Shown here: positions 1 through 9,298 of the stretch, piece by piece
Layout of the letters: each line of letters opens with the position of its first letter
Numbering within the stretch: the first letter of the stretch is position 1
Assembly (NCBI GenBank): GCA_022414725.1
Contig: CM039462.1
Location: 44,640,945-44,704,944, forward strand
Source: Microglena sp. YARC
Taxonomy: Eukaryota > Chlorophyta > Chlorophyceae > Chlamydomonadales > Chlamydomonadaceae
Direction of reading: 5' to 3'
Length of the DNA stretch: 64,000 nt
The notes under the pieces: model-generated
The model's database searches: none
What the model was told of the DNA's origin: nothing
The model's input: the letters and a program-made list of their open reading frames with translations, nothing else
Program-made: the position numbers and the translations under genes

Positions 1-512
1 GAGGTCTTAATACGCCTTGTTGTGAGGTGTTCATACGCCTTATTGCAAGGTCTTAGTGCGCCTTATTGTGAGGTGTTCATACGCCTTGTTGCGAGGTTTT
101 AATACGCCTTGATGCGAGGTGTTCATACGCCTTATTGCAAGGTGTTCGTGCGCCTTATTGTGAGGTGTTCATACGCCTTGTTGCGAGGTGTTAATACGCC
201 TTGATGCGAGGTGTCAATACGCCTTATTGCGAGGTGTTAGTGCGCCTTATTGTGAGGTGTTCATACGCCTTGATGCGAGGTGTTAATACGCGTTATTGCG
301 AGGTGTTAGTGCGCCTTATTGTGAGGTGTTCATACGCCTTGTTGCGAGGTGTTAATACGCCTTGATGCGAGGTGTTAATACACCTTCTTGCGAGGTGTTA
401 ATACGCCTTGTTGTGAGGTGTTCATACGCCTTATTGCGAGGGGTTGATACGCCTTGATGCGAGGTGTTAATACGCCTTATTGCGAGGCGTTAACACGCCT
501 TATCGCGAGGTG
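1..512. repeat. 23-bp minisatellite
   Basis: About 22 head-to-tail copies of a 23-bp unit of the form GAGGTGTTAATACGCCTTGTTGC run from the window edge to about 512. Units differ at a few positions (TTAATAC/TTCATAC/TTAGTGC, TTGTTGC/TTATTGC/TTGATGC), so neighbouring units often share a variant. The array probably extends beyond the window. No coding potential is seen. Confidence 0.95.
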
Positions 513-575
513 TGAGGTTAAGGGGTCCAGCCCGTTTGCTTGCACTGGGGCCAACCACCTATAGTTGGGCATATA
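513..575 (+). repeat. Dispersed GGCCAGCCCGTTTGC motif, single copy
   Basis: A ~50-bp segment (GAGGTTAAGGGGTCCAGCCC, then GTTTGCTTGCACTGGGGCCA) recurs as a five-copy local array at 16.79-17.12 kb and as an inverted single copy near 3215-3250. It abuts the 23-bp array directly. This is a short dispersed repeat of unknown type. Confidence 0.7.
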
Positions 576-646
576 GCCTTAATCTTGTGTTCATGCTTTA
601 AAATGCCTGTTTTTGTAAACTCCATTATTATGATTTTATTATGTTA

Positions 647-708
647 TGTATAGTAGTAGTAGTAGTAGTGGTAGTAGTACTTTGTATGTTGGTAGTAGTA
701 GTAGTATG
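647..708. repeat. AGT trinucleotide microsatellite
   Basis: An interrupted (AGT)n run. It gives a poly-Ser reading frame in one direction that I regard as spurious. Confidence 0.9.
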
Positions 709-747
709 TCTTCGAAATGGGGTAGCCTGGAGAATTTGATTGACCTG

Positions 748-1260
748 GAAGAGTTTGAATTTTATTTCAGCCGGGAGAATTCGATTTCTCATGACTTTGG
801 GGAAGTTAGCCTCAGCTTCAGTTTAGGGGCTTTAGCAGTGTTGTTTATTTCAGATTTCTTTAGGCAAAGTTGTATTTGAATTTGAATTCAGCCGGGAGAA
901 TTTGATTTCTTGTGGCCTTAGGGAAGTTAGCCTCGGCTTCAGTTTAGGTACTTCAGCAGTGTTTTTATTTCAGATTTCTCTAGGCAAGGTTGTGTACCTG
1001 GTCGGGCTACTCAAGCCTGATTTCAAAGAAGTTGAGTAGCCATCGGATTTTGTTGGTGGTGGGGTTGGGAGCATATGAAGTAAGGGGTGTCGTTCCAATC
1101 AGCTGCCCAGACTGAACTCGGGGTGCATCATCAGCAGTGCTTGCTAACATGAGTGGGAAAACAATGAAAATAAATGCAATCGAGGGAAGGGGGGCGGTAA
1201 GTATTACGGTTTGTAGTGTGCGGCGCGATCGCTTTAGGGCAGCCGGGAGAGTCCGTTTCA
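748..1260. repeat. 120-bp direct duplication plus partial third copy
   Basis: CAGCCGGGAGAATT occurs at 768 and 888, and GATTTCTTTAGGCAAAGTTGT at 853 is echoed at 973, giving a 120-bp period. A third fragment (GCAGCCGGGAGAGTCCG) starts near 1239. No gene is recognised in the intervening 1005-1235. Confidence 0.8.
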
Positions 1261-1296
1261 TTCCCTGCGGCTTGTTTGTGATTCACTTATTTATCT

Positions 1297-1700
1297 TAGC
1301 AGGCTTGTTGTCAGCAGAAGACAGCAGTAGCTTGAATTTGAATTGCCACGTGGGTCTTCAGCCAACTCTGGGCTGCTTGCCATGGGCCAATTCCTACTCC
1401 CCCCGTGCGATATGCACGGAAACCAGGGAGTGTAATATGTGCTTTAGATAGTTTGAAGGCTTGTGAGCGGACAACAGCAGAAGTTTGAATTTGAATTTGA
1501 GTTTGAAGACTTGTCAGCGGACAACAGCAGAAGATTGAATTTGAATTGTCTCATGGTTCTTCAGCCAACTCTGGGCTGCTTGCCGTGGGCCAATTCTGAA
1601 TCCCCCCGTGAGATACCCACGGAAAGCAGGTAGTCTGCTAAGTGATTTATACAGTTTGAAGGCTTGTCAGCGGATGACAGCAGAAGCTTAATTTTGAATT
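1297..1700. repeat. 203-bp direct duplication
   Basis: TCAGCCAACTCTGGGCTGCT starts at 1358 and at 1561. The flanking GTTTGAAGGCTTGTCAGCGG segment is repeated around 1450, 1504 and 1656. The copies are diverged and no intact reading frame runs through them. Confidence 0.8.
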
Positions 1701-1954
1701 TAGTGGCATGTCTTCTCTATCGCCCATCTGAGTTGTTGATGATGGAGCGGGCCCTTTCGAGGGACTTCAGATGCTGCAGCGTATTCCAAGTTGTTGAGGT
1801 AGGGAGGAAGAATTATTTTGTCTAAATAAACCTTTATTCCATCTACGTTTATGAAGAAGGCCACCAGTTTATTACCTCATGTGACTGTCTTACCTTTTTC
1901 ATCCTTGATCAGCTGCAAGTAGGGCCCCATGCGACGCAGTTTAGCACTCTAGTG

Positions 1955-2135
1955 TATGTGTATGTCTGTTACAGTCCAGGGGTAGGCCAAATAGGCTTAA
2001 GGGACTTGCCCGACCGTGATAGGAAGGGCTTGAAACGGAAAGGCACTGATGAACTGAGCCCCAAACAATCGTTTACCGACAGGGGGGCTGAGATTTTGCC
2101 ACAGTGATCATTTAACTCAACAATGAATTTCTTAC
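1955..2135. mobile_element. Dispersed element sharing a module with the 126-bp satellite
   Basis: TGTTACAGTCCAGGGGTAGG followed by CCAAATAGGCTTAAGGGACTTGCCCGACCG matches the conserved part of the 126-bp satellite unit at 29.6-42 kb. It also matches a single copy at 25.18-25.32 kb. Both single copies continue into TTTGCCACAGTGAT further on (around 2095 here, 25300 there), so the shared unit is longer than the satellite module. It is probably the tail of a SINE- or LINE-like element; its ends are not defined. Confidence 0.6.
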
Positions 2136-2208
2136 AATTTATTAGCCAACTACGAACTCCATCTGACTCTTCCGAATCTGATAACAAGCACGAGACCCAG
2201 GTGATCAG

Positions 2209-2483
2209 CTACATTGGGATTGAAATTGAAATTGTTGGTTTGTTCCATCCCTTCGAAATTGAAATTGTTACGTCCGTGTAATACAGGTAGTCACAGGACG
2301 TGATGTTAAGGATACCACAGCGTAAGCCGGAGCTAGTTATAGTCACCTTAGGACCACCACATGGAGGAGAATCACCGTCGATGTAATAATGTGTACCCTT
2401 GGCCACATTATGCCAGTGCAACGTACTACGGGTTTTTTTCACCACAGGCTTGGGAGCATCAATACAGCTATATTGGGACATTG
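2209..2483 (-). CDS. Hypothetical open reading frame, 91 codons
   Basis: An ATG-started frame on the minus strand (ATG at 2483-2481) reads through 91 sense codons. Its composition looks protein-like: Cys-containing, with beta-type stretches such as GGPKVTITSSGLRCGILNI. It lies immediately beside a tRNA-derived SINE. The 3' end runs into a small direct repeat (GAAATTGAAATTGTT, twice), which weakens the case for the C-terminus. I do not recognise a family. It may be a single exon, a fragment of a mobile element or a chance frame. Confidence 0.25.
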
Positions 2484-2494
2484 AGCCCCTTTCG

Positions 2495-2905
2495 ATGATA
2501 TATTTGGTATACTGGTACACCAAATCACTCTGACGATGAATAGTCGGGGGGGAGATTCCCCCTTTGGTCGCTCTTCATGTTGCAGGTCGTTGTCAACCGC
2601 GATGGTAGCTTGTCCAGTTGAGGTAGAAGACCGCTCCCTACCCGCGTACGACGGGTTCCCTTAACACCGCGCCCCACCAGGCGTTATCATTACCTTTTAG
2701 GACATTGGATTGTTACAGGGTTTTCTGCCAACTCCAGGCTCGAAGTCCGCGATGCTGCAGATCTAGAATAACATCATTAGGACTGTCGAAATGCGTGATT
2801 TGTCAATTCTCGCGTCAATTCCTTTTTTTTAACTTGTGAAAGGAGTTTCACACCAGGAGGTGGGTCTCCAGACACGAACCAGCGACACCGAGTTTAATAT
2901 ATCGT
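2495..2905 (+). mobile_element. tRNA-derived SINE, decayed copy
   Basis: It begins with a tRNA-like head: an A-box-like TGGTATACTGG near 2509, then AGTCGGGGGGGAGATTCCCC, a degraded B box/T arm, at 2548-2567. The body (GGTCGCTCTTCATGTTGCAG and on through GTAGCTTGTCCAGTTGAGG to CGCCCCACCAGGCGTTATCA) matches the opposite-strand copy at 24.78-25.1 kb over about 170 bp. A further matching segment (AGGTGGGTCTCC, AGCGACACC) lies at 2832-2905. This copy is more degraded than the other. Confidence 0.7.
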
Positions 2906-3351
2906 AAATTCGTAAGCACGCTGCAGGGGTAAAAACATAAGTGCAGTACGGTATCACCCCATATCACCATACTCATTTTGGAACAAGAAAAACGCGGCTA
3001 CTCAGAATGCCCCCAAAAGTGCGCCTCAGGGGCAGGGTCGCCAGGGTACTTCAGGACGCTGCGTCCTCCGTCCCAGACACAATGTCTAACAGTCTGTTGC
3101 GTCGCAGAACGCAACGTGCGTGGCGAGGTTCCATTGACCAGATCAAAGGGTCCGCTGCGTCGCAGGACGCGGGCTGTACAATTGTCAGGTGTGTCATGGT
3201 GGTTGGCTCCATTGCAAGCAAATGAGCTGGCCCCCTCAACCTCACGCCTTGTACGAAGGCGTACCATTCATTTGTTGAGATCTGGGTCCTGCTCTAAGGG
3301 TTTTAATAACTACGCCACCAAAACCGTGGTTGGGAGTTTGGTTTGTTTGTC

Positions 3352-3384
3352 CTCGACAACCCCCTGATGTAATGGGGGTTTTTT
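3352..3384 (+). other. Short GC hairpin followed by T-run
   Basis: AACCCCCTGATGTAATGGGG followed by GTTTTTTG forms a 6-7-bp stem with a ~9-nt loop and a T6 tail. In bacteria this would be called an intrinsic terminator. In this eukaryotic context it could at most be an RNA polymerase III stop. No transcription unit reading into it is recognised. Confidence 0.3.
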
Positions 3385-3385
3385 G

Positions 3386-4740
3386 CTTTGTGGGTGCTTT
3401 CTCTTTTTGTTTAAGCACAGAGTCTCATACACCCTCGTGGTGTCAAGTAGACTTTAACATGTAATGTAATGAAATTGTATATATGTATTGTCAGGTGTGT
3501 TTCACTCTTGAACTTGAACGCAAACTTGGTTACATGTCTTGCATTCTTCAGGAGCGCGGCGTGAAGCTCACAAATACTGCGTCTCAGCAGTATAGCTGGG
3601 GGTCCTCCTCAAGAAACCCGAGGGTCACCCCTTCGTTCTATTGTTTGTTAGACTAGTACTTTACTAGACTATAAGCTTTGAGTCCTCACCGTCACTTTTT
3701 TAGTGTAAACAAGAGCACTTTTCCGACGCATTCCGAGACTTTCCGAATCGCGTCTGCCTCGTTCGATTTGGTTTCTAACAGACATTGTCATGAATCAGGA
3801 TCATAATCCCCGCGGAGTCACCTCGGGCTACTTCGGTTGCCTCTGGTGAACATGAAGTCAGAAAAGCTTTGGTATAGATATTTCTGATATGATCGAAACT
3901 GCTTTTTACCACTGTCTTGTCGATTTGGTTTCGAACTGACATTGTCATCAATCTCAAATCTGTTTCTGCGCAAATTTAAAACTCATTGTTAGGAAACTGC
4001 GATTCCTTTTCATTTCATGGTAAGCTTTGGTTTCAGACATTTCTGCGATGCGCGAAACTGCTTTTTAGCTCCCGACTAGGACCACTAACACCTCAGATCT
4101 AGCTTGCAAACGTCGGGGGCAAATCTGTATGCATGTTTTGCCGATCGGTTTCCATTGCTCCCTGTGAGGATGCGCTGAAGGTCCTGGGTGATTGCGTTTT
4201 TAATCTTTCTCTCGTCCAGTCACGTCCTTAATTTGTTTCTAGCTCAATAGGAGGCAATTAATCGCAACTCGCACCCTGGATTCCCGCCTTAACTTTTCCT
4301 CTCCCTGCGCAACCTGATTACCTAGAAACGAAAAGGAACTGTATATCAGGACAGGAATCTAGCTAGGAGCAGTCGCCATTGAAATCGGCGAAACCCGAGG
4401 CTGCATTGTCCGACTAGCTAAGAACGGGCGACAAAGTAAGCGTACGAAACCATACGTGAGTTCTCGCGTTTGCACCCATCGGTCCGTTTTACACAGACTG
4501 TCTACATATACTTTTTGATCGAGATCCTGCCTCGACTGCAAACACAAGCAACGGGAGGCCGGAAGGCCAGAATGTTGTCCCGCTAGCGAATACGTGAGTT
4601 CATCCCCTTGCACCCATCGATCATAGGCGCACGTAGGCGCTAAATCATGCCTACCCTTTTGCACACGATCTCGCTCATTCGCGTTCTTGGATCCAACCTA
4701 TATATAACATATCTGTCCTGTGCTCCTACCACACAGCTCC
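3386..4740. repeat. Gene-poor stretch with two diverged direct duplications
   Basis: GATTTGGTTTCTAACAGACA near 3766 and TCGATTTGGTTTCGAACTGACATTG near 3920 lie in a ~155-bp repeat. The repeat also pairs AAGCTTTGGTATAGATATTTCTG (3868) with AAGCTTTGGTTTCAGACATTTCTG (4023). A second ~150-bp pair (ATACGTGAGTTC ... TGCACCCATCG) lies at about 4450-4492 and 4590-4622. No supported gene was found. Confidence 0.6.
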
Positions 4741-4789
4741 CAGTCCCCCCCCCCCCCCATTACTAGTCTCCCCCGGCCGGGTGCGAGCC

Positions 4790-4965
4790 GATTGTTTATA
4801 TGTTGTGTTGTCGGCATGTTACCCTGGCCCCGCCCTGGCCCTAACGAAGTCGTAAACCCTGGCTTTGGTCCGCTGCACACGATTCCGGTGCCACCTGTCG
4901 CTCCAATAGCCAACACTCTCCTCCTGACAATGCGCCAAGGACTTGCAGACACATATATATGTGTA
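4790..4965. repeat. Dispersed repeat (GTGTTGGCTATTGGAGCGAC family)
   Basis: On the minus strand, GGAGAGTGTTGGCTATTGGA followed by GCGACAGGTGGCACCGGAAT recurs on the plus strand at 11.02-11.07 kb and, more diverged, near 25.97-26.03 kb. The part around CGTAAACCCTGGC recurs near 6885. The reading frame happens to spell a Rossmann-like GATGGTG, but all copies are repeat-like and interrupted. Confidence 0.45.
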
Positions 4966-5029
4966 GGGATGCCACCCTAAAACCTGAACTATAAAAACAC
5001 GATATCGTACGAAGATAACAACTTTTACA

Positions 5030-5100
5030 TTTGTCATGGTAATAGTTATAACTGCCGTAGACAGCGAGCAGCTAAATTGCTAGCTGGAGCCTTGTGGCGT
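5030..5100 (+). mobile_element. Short hairpin element, copy 1
   Basis: This is one of at least three homologous segments (also 6425-6540 and 10810-10915). The family runs TGGTAAT, then GACGGCAAGCAGCC, an ATTGC loop, GGCTGGAGC and TGTAACCAAGTTCAAGTTC. In this copy the hairpin core is AGCTAAATTGCTAGCT at 5070-5085. The usual 3' CCAAGTTCAAG tail is missing. Confidence 0.55.
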
Positions 5101-5235
5101 TTTCGGAGACTGGACCGGGACAGAATGCGGTAAGCTCTTTACAGGATAAGCATCAATCAGCATGGAGGAGATTGATGAGGAAGATGCGACATTACATCAG
5201 GGTACTGTTGTGGCAGTGCACGTAGCGTTAGCGTT

Positions 5236-5362
5236 AGCGACTGTCTTTTACGCCTCTGCCTATTGGCGTTACTAGCCTCTGTCTATTGGCGTTACTAGCC
5301 TCTGCCTATTGGCGTTACTAGCCTCTGTCTATTGGCGTTACTAGCCTCTGCCTATTGGCCAT
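5236..5362. repeat. 23-bp minisatellite with alternating variants
   Basis: Five copies of CCTCTGCCTATTGGCGTTAC+TAG. The sixth base pair position alternates strictly, GCCTATT / GTCTATT / GCCTATT / GTCTATT / GCCTATT, so the real repeat is a 46-bp dimer. Confidence 0.9.
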
Positions 5363-6215
5363 AGGCAGTCGCAAGCGGTTGTATAGATAATGCCCAGATA
5401 CAGAGGGCCATCAAGGTACTTGGAGTACCTTAATGCCCAGATACAGATACAGGGGCCCTAAAGGTACTAAAATGGCCTATTCCTCTGGGCATCAAGTGGG
5501 ACCCCTACCCAAGTATTAGGCAGCTAAAATGAAAGCTGCCTAATACTTGCTAGTACCGCCCAGATACAGGGGCCATTAAGGTACTTGGAAGGGGCCCACT
5601 TGCCAAGTTTTAGGCAGCTAAAAGAAAGAAATAAAAGCTGCCTATGGTAATACTCGCGGGTACCTTCAAGTACCTTTCAAGTACCTTTATGGCCAATTAC
5701 CCTGTACCTGGGCATTCAAGTGGGACCCCTACCTACCCTACCCTAGGGGTCCAGATACAGAGGGGCCCACTTGCGAGTACCTTTATTTAATGCCCATAAA
5801 AGGTACAGGGGCCCAAAAGGTACTAGAAGGTACTCGCAAGTGGGCCCCTCCCCTTACCCTAGGGTAGGGAGGGGTCCCACTTGAAGGGGCCCACTTGCGA
5901 GTACCTTAATGCCCCTAAAGGGGGCCGGTACTTGGTGGAGCTAGTCCGCCTATTTCTATGGGTAAGCTATTCCGCCCCCCTTTGGTTTGGGGGGGGGTTA
6001 GCTAGTCCGCCTAGGGGTAAGACACTACCTCCTATGCCCATGGGAGGTACTGGCTAGTGGGCCCCCCTCTACCCCCCAAGTATTAGGCAGCTAAAGTAAA
6101 AGAGGGCTGCCTCATTCATACTTGCCAAGTATGAATGAGGCAGCTTTTCTTCAAGTACCTTTCAAGTACCTTTATTTTATGGCCCTGTATCTGTATCTGG
6201 GCATTCAAGTGGCAG
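5363..6215. repeat. Dense field of short palindromes
   Basis: A gene-free stretch is built from a few words (AGGTACTTG, CAAGTGGGCCCC, AGGCAGCT, TTAATGCCC) in both orientations, which makes many hairpins. Examples: a perfect 16-bp stem with an 8-nt loop at 5510-5549; a 19-bp stem with a 1-nt loop at 6106-6144; and a long imperfect palindrome centred on ACCCTAGGGT at 5838-5883. Such word-based palindromic repeats are known from organelle and nuclear DNA of Volvox and relatives. Confidence 0.85.
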
Positions 6216-6424
6216 CGGCACTACAGGGAGCACGCCAGGGGGGGAACCTGCTCTAAGTCACTCTAGAGAAGGCATGAAAGCCGGACAATAACACCATGTA
6301 ACCAAGTTAAAGTAAAAATACACACATCCATAATCTACAGTTCATTGAGAATAACGTGGCGCCTTAGTACAGGCCCACATGAGATATTGGATCAATTTTT
6401 GATGTTGTAAGAACGCTTTGATTT

Positions 6425-6540
6425 TTTGTACATTTTGCTTGTTTTTGATAAGATTACTGGTAATTAATTTCCCTGCAGAATACGGCGAGCAGCCAGATTG
6501 CTGGCTGGAGCCATGTGACCAAGTTCAAGTTCTTGGGCTC
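6425..6540 (+). mobile_element. Short hairpin element, copy 2
   Basis: Homologous to 10810-10915 and 5030-5100. It includes the hairpin AGCCAGATTGCTGGCT (6491-6506) and the tail CATGTGACCAAGTTCAAGTT. Tail-only fragments also occur at about 6293-6306 and 8313-8340. The element is short, non-coding and probably mobilised in trans; the ends are not resolved. Confidence 0.55.
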
Positions 6541-6599
6541 ATAGCCAAGGAGATGCAACAAGAGCGAGGTGCAACACCAACTGGAGCAGGACGGCCACT

Positions 6600-6716
6600 A
6601 GTAGGGCACCACCACTCCGACCACAAATATCACCACCTCCACCACCACTACCAACACCCCCCCCCACCACCACCACCACTACCACACACACACCACTCAA
6701 TCATACTAACACCATA
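6600..6716. repeat. CAC/ACC-rich microsatellite
   Basis: Interrupted CAC and ACC trinucleotides with a run of C at 6657-6666. Confidence 0.85.
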
Positions 6717-6929
6717 GTAATGCCACTAGAAGGGCACATGGATCATTCACAGATCAATTCAGACCACCACCGCCATCGTTTCGTTTGGGCCATCGTTTCT
6801 TGTCTTCCTTTTCTTCTGGAGGGCAGACCCCCTTCGCCCAGTTGTCTGTCGGCAACAAACACTGGCCCTCACTATATCGTAAACCCTGGCCATGTCCAGC
6901 TTCCAGCCAGCTCCATTAGCTTGCCCATG

Positions 6930-7070
6930 GTTCAAGCCCAAAGCTTTCAGCTGCATTGGAAAGCCCATCATGCTAGCGTTCATATACACTGGCTGGCTTT
7001 AGGTCTGGCACACGGACGCGTAGGAGGAGCTACCTAGAAGATGCTATGCGTAGCCCCCAAAAGAAACGAT
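6930..7070 (+). mobile_element. Dispersed element ending in a CTATGCGTAGCCCCCAAA palindrome
   Basis: Segments from GCCCAAAGCTTTCAGCTGCA through CATGCTAGC to GAGCTACCTAGAAGATGC and the terminal GCTATGCGTAGC match the reverse complement of 27.73-27.86 kb. In that copy the terminal word is the perfect 12-bp palindrome GCTACGCGTAGC. A weaker third copy lies at 19.21-19.32 kb, and the terminal word alone recurs near 28.0 kb. The 42-bp array starts just after it. Confidence 0.6.
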
Positions 7071-7076
7071 GATTGA

Positions 7077-8125
7077 CAGCAGGAAGCTGCCTGGAACATG
7101 ACCAGCGCTAAAACATGACGGAAGGAAGCTGCCTAGAACATGACCAGCGCTACAACATGACAGCAGGAAGCTGCCTGGAACATGACCAGCGCTAAAACAT
7201 GACGGAAGGAAGCTGCCTGGAACATGACCAGCGCTACAACATGACGGAAGGAAGCTGCCTGGAACATGACCAGAGCTACAGCTTGACAGCAGGAAGCTGC
7301 TTGGAACATGACCAACACTACAACTTGAAGGCAGGAAGCTGCATGGATCATGACCATTGCCGCAACTTTGACAGGAGGAAGCTGCCTAGAACATGACCAA
7401 CACTACAACTTGAAGGCAGGAAGCTGCCTGAAATATGACCATTGCCACAACTTTGATAGGAGGAAGATGCCTAGAACATGACCAACGCTGCAACATGAAG
7501 GCAGGAAGCTGCCTGGATCATGACCATTGCCACAACTTTGACAGGAGGAAGCTGCCTAGAACATGACCAACGCCACAACTTGAAGGCAGGAAGCTACCTG
7601 AAACATGAATATTGCCACAACTTTGACAGGAGGAAGCTGCCTAGACCATGACCTACGCTACAACTTGAAGGCAGGAAGCTGCCGGAAACATGATCAGCGC
7701 TACAACTTGACAGCAGGAAGCTGCCTGGAACATGACGAGAGCTACAACTTGACGGCAGGAAGCTGCCTAGAACATGACCAGCGCTAGAACTTGACGGCAG
7801 GAAGCTGCCTGGAACATAACCAGCGCTACAACTTGACGGCATGAAGCTGCCTCGAACATGACCAGCGCTACAACTTGACGGCATGAAGCTGCCTAGAACA
7901 TGACCAGCGCTAGAACTTGACGGCAGGAAGCTGCCTGGAACATGACCTGTGCTACAACTTGAAGGCATGAAGCTGCCTGGAACATGACCAGAGCTACAAC
8001 TTGACGGCAGTAAGCTGCCTCGAACAAAACCAGCGCTACAACATGTCAGCATATAGCTGCCTGGAACATGACTAGAGCTACAACTTGACGGCAGTAAGCT
8101 GCCTCGAACATGACCAAAGCTACAC
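7077..8125. repeat. 42-bp minisatellite
   Basis: About 25 copies of a 42-bp unit containing GGCAGGAAGCTGCCTGGAAC and ATGACCAGCGCTACAACTTG. Each unit can form a small hairpin (GGCAG-GAAG-CTGCC). Because 42 is a multiple of three, both strands stay open for long stretches (14-residue periodic peptides). Copies contain stops and substitutions with no codon bias, so I do not call a gene. Confidence 0.9.
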
Positions 8126-8141
8126 CCTGAAAGAAGGAATT

Positions 8142-8216
8142 GCTTGGGTAAACCTCCAACATGCACGGACACGGCATGTTCGTGCATGTAAGTGCATGTT
8201 GGAGGTTTACCCAAGC
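8142..8216. other. Perfect 25-bp stem hairpin
   Basis: The left arm 8142-8166 (GCTTGGGTAAACCTCCAACATGCAC without its last five bases is 20 nt) is exactly complementary to the right arm 8192-8216. A 25-nt loop (8167-8191) itself contains GCATG/CATGC. The hairpin sits at the end of the 42-bp array. The flank after the right arm (CCAAGCCTTGGTTCTGAGAG ... GCGGGATGTCA) is repeated at 8668-8710. It could be a fold-back element or a small-RNA precursor. Confidence 0.85.
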
Positions 8217-8905
8217 CTTGGTTCTGAGAGCTAAGCGTTTCGCGGGATGTCATCATAACTGTTTAACATTACAAGCTTATTTGAGTTGATTATGTTTCTG
8301 CGGAAAGACAGCAAGCCACGTAACCAAGTTCAAGTTCAAGGAGGAATTTCCAAGTTCTAACTATTTTCTCACTCACTAACAGTGTATTCCATCACACTTG
8401 AGCTACCACAACCACTAATTACCACAAGCTAGCTACTACAACCACTTGAGGAGGTCCGTCAAAATCATTGAATATGCACCCCCCACTTGCCTTCATCAAG
8501 CTGTGGGCACATATTGAGTCTAGTAGGGTACCCGGAATAATGTTATAATCTTCATCATCTGGAGCGCCAGCATCATATTGACGCAAGAAGAGATGCGGGA
8601 TGTCTGGCAGTTTTTTTGTTTTTCAGAATTCCGGAGGCCAAGTTGGTAGCCACAAGAGGCGACCCAAGCCTCATTCTGAGACGGTGCGGTAGCGGGATGT
8701 CAGATTGTCCGCTTGCCAGGTCCTTGGGTTTGGGGCCCAGTTGTCACGTGCGAGCGTGAAACACTGAAGTCTGAGAAGACGTCGTGGGAGTTACGACAGA
8801 GGGATTCGAATAGGTGCTGGTTTGACTAACAGAGCACCTCTATTGTACTTCTATGTTCGTCAAAAAATACCTTGATACCGGTACCTCGACATTGGTACAT
8901 CGAAA
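8217..8905. other. Unassigned intergenic stretch
   Basis: This stretch contains a partial copy of the hairpin-element tail (CACGTAACCAAGTTCAAGTT, from about 8313) and a second copy of CCCAAGCCTCATTCTGAGAC ... GCGGGATGTCAG (8668-8710). Nothing coding was recognised. Confidence 0.5.
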
Positions 8906-8910
8906 AAGGT

Positions 8911-9185
8911 ATAACAAGCATGCGTGCCTAATTAAACTCTGCAGTTCTCCCTCAGGAATAGGGCAGCCGATGCTTGCATGGCGGCAATCTGATTCTGCCA
9001 TATGAAAGCATGCGTGCCTAATTAAGCTCTGCAATTCTCCCTCAGGAACAGGGCAGCCGATGCTTGAATGGCGGCTATCTGATTCTGCCTTATTAAAGCA
9101 TGCGTGCCTAATTAAGCTCTGCAGTTCTCTCTCAGGAACAGGGCAGCCGATGCTTGCATGGCGGCAATCTGGTTCTGCCTTCCGC
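8911..9185. repeat. 90-bp tandem repeat, three copies
   Basis: AAGCATGCGTGCCTAATTAA begins a 90-bp unit. TGCGTGCCTA starts at 8921, 9011 and 9101, and each unit ends with GGCGGCAATCTGATTCTGCC or a close variant. Confidence 0.9.
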
Positions 9186-9244
9186 CAAGGCCTTTTGAAC
9201 TCTTGGACACCCTGCCCGATGCAGCGGGATCTAAGGCTGTAAGC

Positions 9245-9298
9245 TGGTGTGCTGCTTCAAGTCGCCCCTGTAGCAGTGAATTGCGCCTGCAACAGTTG
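9245..9298 (+). repeat. Flanking repeat of the 20-bp array, left copy
   Basis: TGCTGCTTCAAGTCGCCCCT followed by GTAGCAGTGAATTGCGCCTGCAACAG recurs twice on the other side of the 20-bp array (10130-10170 and 10213-10275). The array therefore lies between direct repeats. Confidence 0.75.

Noticed and set aside
3352..3384. Bacterial-type rho-independent terminator
   Set aside because: Hairpin and T-run are present, but the surroundings are eukaryotic and no gene reads into it; reported only as a hairpin.
4870..4952. Rossmann-type motif RRVLAIGATGGTG on the minus strand
   Set aside because: The same DNA recurs at 11.02 kb and 26.0 kb in broken frames and either orientation. No dehydrogenase sequence follows, so it is a dispersed repeat with a chance motif.
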